A stretch of 64,000 nucleotides of DNA from an uncultured Maribacter sp. (GTDB lineage Bacteria; Bacteroidota; Bacteroidia; Flavobacteriales; Flavobacteriaceae): NCBI RefSeq assembly GCF_947500405.1, contig NZ_CANMRY010000002.1, positions 248,001 to 312,000 on the forward strand, written 5' to 3'. Both the position numbers and the translations under genes were made by a program. Below are positions 32,377-39,167 of this stretch, piece by piece. The notes under the pieces are model-generated. The model made no database searches, had not been told where the DNA came from, and saw only the letters and a list, made by a program, of their open reading frames with translations. The number at the start of each line of letters is the position of its first letter. Positions within the stretch are counted from its first letter, which is position 1.

Positions 32377-32392
32377 TGTACATAAAAGTACA
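32377..32392. promoter_or_regulatory. Palindrome just upstream of the HTH gene
   Basis: TGTAC-ATAAAA-GTACA, perfect 5-bp arms, 30 bases before the start codon of the HTH protein. The position and symmetry suit autoregulation by a dimeric Cro/C1-like protein. Confidence 0.45.
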
Positions 32393-32422
32393 TTTTTTTG
32401 AAATAAAGTCTTACAAAAATTT

Positions 32423-32851
32423 ATGAATGCCAAAGAAATAATAGAGTTTTTACTTTCTGAGTTTAAGACAGATAAAGCAGGACTTGCCACCATTTTAAAC
32501 GTGCATAAATCTACTATAAGTAATATTAGTAAAGGCTACACTAAGAAAATATCTTCTAAAATTGCCCAAACAGTAACCGCTTTTAGGCCAGATATAAATT
32601 ATGAATTCATTGTAGGAAATAGTGAAGACAAATATATTGCCAACCCAAAAAACAATGTATCAAGACAAACATGTTTACATACCCGAGGAAAAAATATAAT
32701 TACCGTTGCAGAAATATCTACATTTATTCTTCACAATATAGAAGCATTTGAGGAAAATGAAATATTTAAAATTTATAAGAATTCAATAATCAATCAAGCC
32801 AAGGTAGACCTATTACAAGAACAATTACTTCTAAAAAACTCTATAAAATAA
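32423..32851 (+). CDS. HTH (Cro/C1-like) transcriptional regulator
   Basis: A 142-residue protein. Residues 1-55 form a helix-turn-helix (TDKAGLATILNVHKSTISNIS), and the C-terminal 60 residues are helical (EISTFILHNIEAFEENEIFKIY), probably for dimerisation or ligand binding. It is the only plus-strand gene in the island, divergent from the 95-residue gene and convergent with the 101-residue gene (3-base gap). Upstream palindromes at 32323 and 32377 suggest autoregulation. Target genes are likely within module 2. Confidence 0.7.
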   Translation: MNAKEIIEFLLSEFKTDKAGLATILNVHKSTISNISKGYTKKISSKIAQTVTAFRPDINYEFIVGNSEDKYIANPKNNVSRQTCLHTRGKNIITVAEISTFILHNIEAFEENEIFKIYKNSIINQAKVDLLQEQLLLKNSIK

Positions 32852-32854
32852 TAC

Positions 32855-33160
32855 TTAAACTCCTTTTAAAATTCTATTAACATCCTTTTCCGTTACTTGA
32901 TCAATTCCTATATCATGTAATAAGGTTACTATTTTAAGACTTTTAATTCGTTTTTTTGCCTCTTCATTCCTAGTATTTATCTCTTTTAATTTTTTATTAG
33001 TAAACAGGCTTTTTAGATATCCTTTTTCGTTGTCTGTTTCATCTCTTTCATTAAATTTATCTATTATAGTACTAAGTACAATAATGGCTTCTTCCACAGA
33101 TAAATCGCCACCACTAAGTTTATGGCGTACTTCTTTAATTTGGATAATTAGATCTTGCAT
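32855..33160 (-). CDS. Small helical protein of unknown function
   Basis: A 101-residue soluble protein, charged and helical (IQIKEVRHKLSGGDLSVEEAIIVLSTIIDKFNE; RNEEAKKRIKSLKIVTLLHDIG). No signal peptide. I do not recognise the family. It starts 9 bases after the stop of the 166-residue membrane gene, so the two are one operon with the small lipoprotein. It could be a cytoplasmic partner of the membrane protein. Confidence 0.6.
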   Translation of the reverse strand: MQDLIIQIKEVRHKLSGGDLSVEEAIIVLSTIIDKFNERDETDNEKGYLKSLFTNKKLKEINTRNEEAKKRIKSLKIVTLLHDIGIDQVTEKDVNRILKGV

Positions 33161-33169
33161 AGTAGGGTT

Positions 33170-33670
33170 TTAATTTTCAGATACTGTTTTGGCTTTTAAT
33201 ATATGTAGAATTTCTTGTGCCTCTTGTTGAAATTCTCTTTTAAGTGCTAACTGGTTTTTACGCCATCTAGATATATTCTTAATAAGCATTGTTAATACTA
33301 TAAATAGAATACAAGAACCAATAGCAAATACATGTAATAAAACATTATCAATTTTCATATCAGGTCTAAAAACCCAAATAATCTGAATCGTGTAACAATA
33401 AATCGGTATAAGATAAGAAGAAGAATAAGGTTTTAAATGAAAGCCAATAATCATTATTAAAGGCACTAAAGATTGCATAAAAACCCAAATAAAGGTATGA
33501 TAATCAGAAAACCCATATGTATTATCACCTTCAATTTCAAGAAAAAGTAAAACCTTATCTAGATAAAGAAGCAACCCAGATAAGGCAATAAATAAAGATC
33601 CTATTACTCTATTAGTCACTTCCTTGATCCCCAGCTCTTTCCATCGTTCTCCTGTCAATACTTTGCTCAT
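33170..33670 (-). CDS. Four-helix membrane protein of unknown function
   Basis: A 166-residue protein with about four hydrophobic segments (IGSLFIALSGLLLYLDK; FMQSLVPLIMIIGFHL; LIPIYCYTIQIIWVF; VFAIGSCILFIVLTMLI) and a charged helical C-terminus (NQLALKREFQQEAQEILHIL). Its ATG at 33670 lies inside the 53-residue lipoprotein gene, overlapping by 59 bases. A GTG at 33619 would reduce the overlap to 8 bases and is a plausible true start. I do not recognise the family; gene order suggests an envelope complex with the lipoprotein. Confidence 0.65.
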   Translation of the reverse strand: MSKVLTGERWKELGIKEVTNRVIGSLFIALSGLLLYLDKVLLFLEIEGDNTYGFSDYHTFIWVFMQSLVPLIMIIGFHLKPYSSSYLIPIYCYTIQIIWVFRPDMKIDNVLLHVFAIGSCILFIVLTMLIKNISRWRKNQLALKREFQQEAQEILHILKAKTVSEN

Positions 33671-33773
33671 ACAATGTTTCCGTTTCTGCGGTACTGTTCT
33701 TTGTACAAGAACTTACAAATGCTACCATAAATACTACCGCGATTACTGCTAAAAAAATTTTTGTTGTTTTCAT
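33612..33773 (-). CDS. Small lipoprotein, 53 residues
   Basis: An ATG at 33773 opens 53 codons ending at TAA 33612-33614. The product starts MKTTKIFLAVIAVVFMVAF, with a lipobox ending SSC (Cys23), then a short charged tail of 30 residues (TLYEQSIDRRTMER). This is a well-formed type II signal peptide, so the gene is likely real even though it is short and overlaps the next gene. It heads module 2 on the minus strand. Function unknown. Confidence 0.7.
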   Translation of the reverse strand: MKTTKIFLAVIAVVFMVAFVSSCTKNSTAETETLYEQSIDRRTMERAGDQGSD

Positions 33774-34013
33774 AATTACATGCTTTTTAAATTATTTATG
33801 CATGTAAATTACAAAACCTACTCCAAAAGTAAGAAATTAGCAAGTTATAATTTGTAGGATTTTCCCTCATATTTATGCTGCCTGCCTGTTTAAGTCTTTT
33901 TTAAATAAAAAAACGATAATTTATCTATTATGTACAATAAATAACAAGCGGTTATGTGAGTCTTATATATATAGGTAATGCAGTTCATCGAAGAAAGAAT
34001 ACCACTCGTATTT

Positions 34014-34080
34014 TTCACAACAGTATAGTTCTACTTCACAACATAAATTGTTCTAAATCTTAAGAGCTGTAGTATCTTTG
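34014..34080 (+). promoter_or_regulatory. Promoter and direct-repeat site of copy B
   Basis: TTCACAACA at 34014 and 34035 (21-bp period), TTG (34048-34050), 22-base spacer, TATCTTTG (34073-34080). The second repeat ends 4 bases before the TTG, the usual place for an activator. Confidence 0.55.
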
Positions 34081-34085
34081 AAGTG

Positions 34086-34280
34086 TAATTAAGATATAGT
34101 GTTTTCCCGATAGTTGTCGGGACCAAATAAACACCAGAACTTAACCCAAAATGTTAACGTGTCTTTTCCCCAAAAAAGGATACTTAACCTAAAAAAAATT
34201 TCCAGATTAAATTCTGGTCCAAATTTTACAGAATACCTACTTAACTAAAGAATTGGCCCTTTCCCAAAAGGGCTTTTTTT
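34086..34280 (+). ncRNA. Predicted structured RNA, copy B
   Basis: About 195 bases from the predicted start to the terminator GCCCTTT-CCCA-AAAGGGC plus seven T (34256-34280). Outer stem GTGTTT/AAACAC with an inner CCCGA/TCGGG hairpin, TTAAC/GTTAA, and AAAATTT/AAATTTT enclosing CCAGA/TCTGG. A 13-codon ORF (MLTCLFPKKGYLT) lies inside; it may be a leader peptide or chance. Confidence 0.6.
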
Positions 34281-34291
34281 ATGCTCTAAGG

Positions 34292-34960
34292 TTACACTAA
34301 ATTGTATTCTGAAGCTTTCTCTAGAATAAACTGAACATTAGCCTTCTTTAATCCTAATTTTTCAGCAATTTTTCTTTTTCTTCTTTCTATCCCTGATAAA
34401 GATAAAGGAACATATTTTGACAAATTATTTAATTGCGCACCGTTAGATAAATGGAATAATATTTCTCTGTCAATATCATCTAGACTTGATTTAGACTGCA
34501 TTTCATTTTTTATAAAACTTAAAACACTTTCTGTATATCTATTTTTATTTTGTAATATTAGCAACAAATCCTTTTTAAAAGTATCATAATTAATCTCCGA
34601 TTTAATCATAAAACCTTCTGGGCTAATTTTTTTAAACACCTTATAAAACATATAATTATCTACTACAGAAGTAACAAATATAATTTTAGTATCTAAACTC
34701 CGTTGTCTTATTTGCTGCCCTAAATAATCTCCACAAATTAATGAAGCCTTTTTAACATCTCTTAAACGTATATCTATAATAGCAATAGTATAAGGGTTAT
34801 TATTTAAAATTATTAATTCCTTTGCTTTATCTAAAGTATTACAAACATCTATTTTAAAATCAAAATTCTTATTTACCTCCTTAATTTGCTTAAAAACAAG
34901 TTTATATGCATCACAAAGAAAAGGTTCGTCTTCTACAATTAACACTTTTCTACTACTCAT
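34292..34960 (-). CDS. Response regulator with LuxR-like output domain
   Basis: A 222-residue protein. Residues 1-135 are a receiver domain with the acidic pair in LIVEDEP (Asp11), the phosphoacceptor Asp63 in IIDIRLRD and a conserved Thr/Ser and Lys (FVTSVV; FMIKSE). The C-terminal 65 residues form a LuxR/GerE-like helix-turn-helix (LSNGAQLNNLSKYVPLSLSGIERRKRKIAEKLGL). No histidine kinase lies in the window. It is the last gene of module 3 and may control it, or may respond to envelope stress, but no target is visible. The copy B terminator may end its transcript. Confidence 0.85.
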   Translation of the reverse strand: MSSRKVLIVEDEPFLCDAYKLVFKQIKEVNKNFDFKIDVCNTLDKAKELIILNNNPYTIAIIDIRLRDVKKASLICGDYLGQQIRQRSLDTKIIFVTSVVDNYMFYKVFKKISPEGFMIKSEINYDTFKKDLLLILQNKNRYTESVLSFIKNEMQSKSSLDDIDREILFHLSNGAQLNNLSKYVPLSLSGIERRKRKIAEKLGLKKANVQFILEKASEYNLV

Positions 34961-35066
34961 AAATTACGTAATTTAAAAGAACTTAAATATAGGAAACGAT
35001 AACCAGAGTATTTGCGGGATTTACCATCGTTTTTCTAGTATTATCTTAAAAGCTATACTATATGTT

Positions 35067-35444
35067 TTAGTCTACTATTGAAAAAATTGGGTTTATGGGA
35101 GTAACAGTATGAAAATCTTTCTGATTTTTTATTAGATAAAAATTATATTTCTCATAATTGTGAGGCGATATTTTAATTAAAAAGTATTTTAGGGAATCTA
35201 AACTAATTACAGTATGTTTTGGGTTAAAAAAATCACCATTTTTAATTATGGATTTAGATTTTTGTTCTAATTCGATAAATTCATCTTCATATATTTTCAA
35301 TGATAGTGGTAAAGAAGTGTTATATTCATTTTTTACAAAAACATCCTTTTTTGGTTTAATTATCTCCAATAAATTATCAAAATTTAATAAAACAAAAATT
35401 AGTATAACTAAAACTCCAACAAGGGTCATATATCTATATTTCAT
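35067..35444 (-). CDS. Membrane-anchored small protein, candidate partner or immunity protein
   Basis: A 125-residue protein with one N-terminal transmembrane helix (TLVGVLVILIFVLLNF, residues 7-22), then about 100 residues of exported, Lys/Glu-rich sequence (LSLKIYEDEFIELEQKSKSI). It follows the HExxH protein gene by 11 bases on the same strand. The tight coupling and envelope location fit an inhibitor or immunity protein for that enzyme, but there is no recognised family, so this is an inference from gene order. Confidence 0.5.
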   Translation of the reverse strand: MKYRYMTLVGVLVILIFVLLNFDNLLEIIKPKKDVFVKNEYNTSLPLSLKIYEDEFIELEQKSKSIIKNGDFFNPKHTVISLDSLKYFLIKISPHNYEKYNFYLIKNQKDFHTVTPINPIFSIVD

Positions 35445-35455
35445 AATCTTATATT

Positions 35456-37051
35456 TTATTTACAATCTAGTCCTTTAGCTCTTGCCTTTTTAATTGCTTT
35501 ATCTGAATTAGTCCTTTGATTACGATCCGTTTCATTACTTAAACCTATCCAAGCTATATCTAAATAATAAGAAAAATCTTCGGAGTATCCATCAAACATT
35601 TGTAATCCTTTTGCTATAGGAATAACATATTTATCACGCATAATTGAATGCTGTAATATATTATTACTTATATTGCCATCTTCATCTTTAGATTTTTCTA
35701 TATAATTTTTAAACAAATCTATGAAAGATTCCTTTCCATCCCCAAAAGCTTCTTTTAGTAGTAATGCATGTATTGATTCATGTAAAATTGTTCTTGCTAT
35801 TTCAATAGTGGATCTAGACTCTATGTAATCCTCATTTATTGTAATTTTATAACTTCTATTAGTCAGTTTAGTTGTTTTTCCATACTTAGTTCTACCTAAA
35901 CTACCAAGTTCATAAGATAAATTATAATTCTTAAAGTTAAACTCATCATTGAATGATATATATGTCTGTTGAATTATTCCTAACGAAGTAATATTAGTTT
36001 TCTGAAGTTTCTCATAAACACACTTTGCTTTACCAGTAAGCTTAGAATCATCAACTTTATATAAAATATCATCCATATGCTCCTGAATAATTTGTTCTCT
36101 CCTTTGTTTATATTTTCCACAATAATCTGCGCCTAAGTACCCTCCTCTAGGGTGTCTTGGACGTCCACGTTGGCAATCTGAATCAAAATCTGGTGCAAAT
36201 ATTCTAGCATCTAAAGAGACTGGAGTGGCTTTTTTCTTTCCTCTTTCTAATAATGTTTTATTACTCCAAAAAGGTGGTATTTTATACTGGTCTAGCGGTA
36301 CAGCAAGTGGCCCTTGAGACTTAAACCTATTTTTATACTGAGTTAAATAGGCGGTCATTAAAAAAACTTTATCTTGGAGTCCCCTACTGTTATAATGGCT
36401 AATATGCTTATTTACCATTTCGGTAGTAAGTACATTATTTTCATTTATCCTATATACCCCCTGTGCCCATGATTTATGTAAAGCTGACTCATGCTCTGTT
36501 CTAGAAAAAATTTTGTAGGCATTACTCTGTGTATTCCTCCAATTATTACTTAAAATAAGTTCATTGGTATATTTCTCTTGTTCTTTATCTAAAGCTACAG
36601 ATTTTTTGCTATGGCTACCAGCTACATAATCTATGCTATTATTTAACCTTAAAAGATTCTCCTCATAGCTTTTAAAAAATGCTTTCTGTGCATCTTTAAA
36701 CGTTGTATGGTGGGTAAATAATTGCTGGTTTATTTCGTCTTTAAAATTATTTTCTTGCTCTCTAAGCCAGCGCTCTACTTTAGCTCGCTCTGCCCTATTT
36801 ATAGCATTTTGCATAGCTAAAAGCCCAGCCATATTATTATAGGTTATTGTATAATTAAAGGGTGCTACTTCTGTACAACATCTTGTATAACCGCTACGTA
36901 TTATGGGGCTATACCTATATAAATGTATACTTTCTTTCTGGTAACGATGGTGTCTTAAAGGTTTATACTGTCTATACTGCGATTGTACTTTTTGGATGCC
37001 AAATACTGAAAATAAAATGGCAAAAACTGTTCCTATTATTGTATTTTTCAT
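35456..37051 (-). CDS. Secreted HExxH metallopeptidase-like protein, candidate toxin
   Basis: A 531-residue protein with a signal peptide (residues 1-24, ending VQSQ), a long helical, charged middle part (about 75-340), and a C-terminal domain (about 340-531) with TILHESIHALLL: His424, Glu425 and His428 form a zinc-metallopeptidase HExxH motif. A third metal ligand is likely in the region DGYSEDFSYY. I do not recognise the whole-protein family. Downstream is a single-span small protein (11-base gap), upstream the SEL1/T9SS protein (16-base gap). Together this looks like an exported toxin or envelope protease operon; the toxin role is unproven. Confidence 0.65.
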   Translation of the reverse strand: MKNTIIGTVFAILFSVFGIQKVQSQYRQYKPLRHHRYQKESIHLYRYSPIIRSGYTRCCTEVAPFNYTITYNNMAGLLAMQNAINRAERAKVERWLREQENNFKDEINQQLFTHHTTFKDAQKAFFKSYEENLLRLNNSIDYVAGSHSKKSVALDKEQEKYTNELILSNNWRNTQSNAYKIFSRTEHESALHKSWAQGVYRINENNVLTTEMVNKHISHYNSRGLQDKVFLMTAYLTQYKNRFKSQGPLAVPLDQYKIPPFWSNKTLLERGKKKATPVSLDARIFAPDFDSDCQRGRPRHPRGGYLGADYCGKYKQRREQIIQEHMDDILYKVDDSKLTGKAKCVYEKLQKTNITSLGIIQQTYISFNDEFNFKNYNLSYELGSLGRTKYGKTTKLTNRSYKITINEDYIESRSTIEIARTILHESIHALLLKEAFGDGKESFIDLFKNYIEKSKDEDGNISNNILQHSIMRDKYVIPIAKGLQMFDGYSEDFSYYLDIAWIGLSNETDRNQRTNSDKAIKKARAKGLDCK

Positions 37052-37067
37052 TTTCTACAGTTTTATA

Positions 37068-38411
37068 TTACTTTCTTATAACTATACGTGAATACCTGTT
37101 TTTTCCTACGCTCATCTTAATAACATACAGGCCTTTATTTAAGGTATTAAGCTCCTCTAATGTTACCATACGCTCTCCTTTTTTTTGGGTTCTATTCTTT
37201 GTTTTTAATATTCTTGAGGGATGGTAATAATCTGCTAATTGTATCGTAACATCTGCATCCTCCTCTAAGGTATAGTGAACTAATAGATCTTGCTCAAAAG
37301 GGTTAGGGTATACTTTTATAAAATGTTCTTTTTGTTCTGCAAGTGCCTTACGTATTTTTTGACTTAATTCTTGTTCACTTCTTTGCAGTATTAGTTTACT
37401 TGGTGGCCCTGGTTCTTTCCAATTTTCTATGGTAGTTTCTAATTTCCCAGACATATATGCCAAACCATTTACATTAGAAGTTTTGTATTTAAAAGAAGTT
37501 AAACGGTAATCTAACGTTAGCTCCTCTGGCCAATCTGTATATCTTTTTCTAAGCATTACGCTCATTTCTGGAAATATTAGCTCTTCCTTATTTTGTATAA
37601 CATTCCCTATAAATTCATTACCGTCTAGAAGTACTTTTGCATTTAAAATTCCTGTTCCAGAATCTAAAATCTCTATAGATATTGGTATACTCCGCATAAC
37701 CTTTTTTCCCGAAAAGTCCATTATTTCCCAATCTCCATACCATTGCCCTAATATTTCTCCCGAAGTATCTTTATAATTATCTGTAGTGGTAGTATTTATA
37801 CTAACTTTTGTCTCCTCTACATTTTTACTACTACGTATGGTGTCTAATTTAATTTCTATTTGTGGGTTATCTTTTTCATACTGCCATTGCGACAAAAGAA
37901 CTTCACTATTTATTATAGTGTTTTCTTTAAGCAACTGCATTCCTTTTTCTTTATTAGCTGGTACTCCCAGACCATAATAATGACATTTGGCCAACCAATG
38001 TTTTGCCATAGGATACGTACTTTTACGAAACCAATTAATTGCTTTTTTATAATCTTGCTTAATAGTTCCTAAACCTTTTAAGTACATATAACCCATAGAG
38101 TATGCTGCTTTTTCATTACCAAGCGTATACGCTTTTTTAAACTGCTTACGGGCTTTATTAAAATTTAAGTGAGTTCCTATACCGTCTTTATACAATACTC
38201 CCAACAAACATAGTGCTTGGGCATTGTCTTCTTTAGCTATTTTTTTTACTTTTTTAAATGCCTTTTTAAATTGTTTACGGGGTATAGTATCGCTATATAT
38301 ATAGCTCTCTATGTTTTTTAGTGTTTCTGTGTTTTCAAATACATTATCTTGAGAGTACCCTATAAAATGTACTACAAAAAGAAATAGAATAAGAGTAGTT
38401 ACTTTTTTCAT
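37068..38411 (-). CDS. SEL1-repeat protein with T9SS sorting domain
   Basis: A 447-residue secreted protein. Signal peptide (MKKVTTLILFLFVVHF...YSQ), then three or four SEL1-type TPR repeats in residues 60-175 (ALCLLGVLYKDGIGTHLNF; AAYSMGYMYLKGLGTIKQDY; HWLAKCHYYGLGVPANKEKG). A beta-rich middle domain follows (EILGQWYGDWEIMDFSG...), and residues about 365-447 are a type A T9SS C-terminal domain (KVYPNPFEQDLLVHY...KGLYVIKMSVGKNRYSRIVIRK). SEL1 repeats mediate protein interactions. It is the first gene of module 3; 16 bases before the HExxH gene. Confidence 0.85.
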   Translation of the reverse strand: MKKVTTLILFLFVVHFIGYSQDNVFENTETLKNIESYIYSDTIPRKQFKKAFKKVKKIAKEDNAQALCLLGVLYKDGIGTHLNFNKARKQFKKAYTLGNEKAAYSMGYMYLKGLGTIKQDYKKAINWFRKSTYPMAKHWLAKCHYYGLGVPANKEKGMQLLKENTIINSEVLLSQWQYEKDNPQIEIKLDTIRSSKNVEETKVSINTTTTDNYKDTSGEILGQWYGDWEIMDFSGKKVMRSIPISIEILDSGTGILNAKVLLDGNEFIGNVIQNKEELIFPEMSVMLRKRYTDWPEELTLDYRLTSFKYKTSNVNGLAYMSGKLETTIENWKEPGPPSKLILQRSEQELSQKIRKALAEQKEHFIKVYPNPFEQDLLVHYTLEEDADVTIQLADYYHPSRILKTKNRTQKKGERMVTLEELNTLNKGLYVIKMSVGKNRYSRIVIRK

Positions 38412-38483
38412 TTTAATATTTTTATATTCTGGAGTTAGCCATAGGACAAAACTGCATAACTAATATTAAATTATAGAAAAAAC

Positions 38484-38514
38484 ACCCTTACAATAAGTAA
38501 GGATTTACCCTTAC
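38484..38514. promoter_or_regulatory. Repeated ACCCTTAC sites upstream of module 3
   Basis: ACCCTTAC at 38484 and 38507 (23-bp period) with an inverted AGTAAGG at 38496-38502 between them, 73-103 bases before the SEL1 gene start. Candidate operator for the module 3 operon, perhaps for the response regulator at its far end. Confidence 0.4.
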
Positions 38515-38618
38515 TTTCGATAAAGTGCACAGCAACAATTTTAAAATAAATGAATTATTAAATTTAATTTTGAGTATTAATTCTACAGTTCATCGAAGAA
38601 AGAATACCACTCGTATTT

Positions 38619-38685
38619 TTCACAACAGTATAGTTCTACTTCACAACATAAATTGTTCTAAATCTTAAGAGCTGTAGTATCTTTG
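38619..38685 (+). promoter_or_regulatory. Promoter and direct-repeat site of copy C
   Basis: TTCACAACA at 38619 and 38640, TTG (38653-38655), 22-base spacer, TATCTTTG (38678-38685). All distances are the same as in copies A and B. Confidence 0.55.
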
Positions 38686-38690
38686 AAGTG

Positions 38691-38882
38691 TAATTAAGAT
38701 ATAGTGTTTTCCCGATAGTTGTCGGGACCAAATAAACACCAGAACTTAACCCAAAATGTTAACGTGTCTTTTCCCCAAAAAAGGATACTTAACCTAAAAA
38801 AATTTCCAGATTAAATTCTGGCCCAAATTTTACAGAATACCTACTTACTAAAAAACTGGCCCTTTCCCAAAAGGGCTTTTTT
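38691..38882 (+). ncRNA. Predicted structured RNA, copy C
   Basis: Same predicted hairpins as copy B, ending in GCCCTTT-CCCA-AAAGGGC plus six T (38859-38882). The internal 13-codon ORF is identical to that of copy B. No downstream gene on the plus strand, so the transcript would be free-standing. Confidence 0.6.
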
Positions 38883-39112
38883 ATTTATAAAAACTAAACT
38901 TTACAACCATACTTTAACAGCTTTTACAACAAAAAATAATTGTTTTACAACAAAACTTTCTGTAGCATAAATATGCTTATTAGATTGTCTGGGTATTTTT
39001 AAAGAAGCGTCCTAAATAACAGCTTTACTTTTTTGATACTTAAGTTTAGCCTATTACTATAAACACTGTTATATTATTAAATGACTGTGTATAAAGAAAA
39101 GTCCTACTTAAC

Positions 39113-39143
39113 AAAAAAAGCCCTCATAAAAAGAGGGCTTTCT
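39113..39143 (-). terminator. Terminator of the DUF3078/suf operon
   Basis: AGCCCTC (39119-39125) and GAGGGCT (39133-39139) form a 7-bp GC-rich stem. On the minus strand it is followed by seven T. It lies 29 bases after the DUF3078 stop codon. Confidence 0.8.
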
Positions 39144-39167
39144 ATATATTATATAATACCGTATGTC

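Larger units (their letters stand above)
33981..34280 (+). repeat. 300-bp noncoding repeat, copy B
   Basis: Nearly identical to copy C (38586-38882): no difference over about the first 210 bases, then a handful of changes. Compared with copy A it carries an added stem CCCGATAGTTGTCGGGA and a CCAGA/TCTGG hairpin in place of the CCGA/TCGG one. It lies 208 bases before the start of the lipoprotein gene (module 2) and 12 bases after the end of module 3. Confidence 0.92.
38586..38882 (+). repeat. 300-bp noncoding repeat, copy C
   Basis: Same layout as copy B, identical over roughly its first 210 bases, with a one-base deletion in the A run and a few substitutions near the terminator. It lies 175 bases before the start of module 3 and 285 bases before the end of the DUF3078 gene. 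With copy B it forms direct repeats bracketing module 3. Confidence 0.92.

Noticed and set aside
35456-37051. The HExxH protein as a T9SS-exported protease
   Set aside because: The C-terminus does not look like a T9SS sorting domain; only the neighbouring SEL1 protein has one.
31568-38882. The three long repeats could be a CRISPR array or integron attC sites
   Set aside because: Units are about 300 bp, kilobases apart and each carries promoter and terminator features; there are no regular spacers, no cas or integrase genes, and no attC-like core sites.
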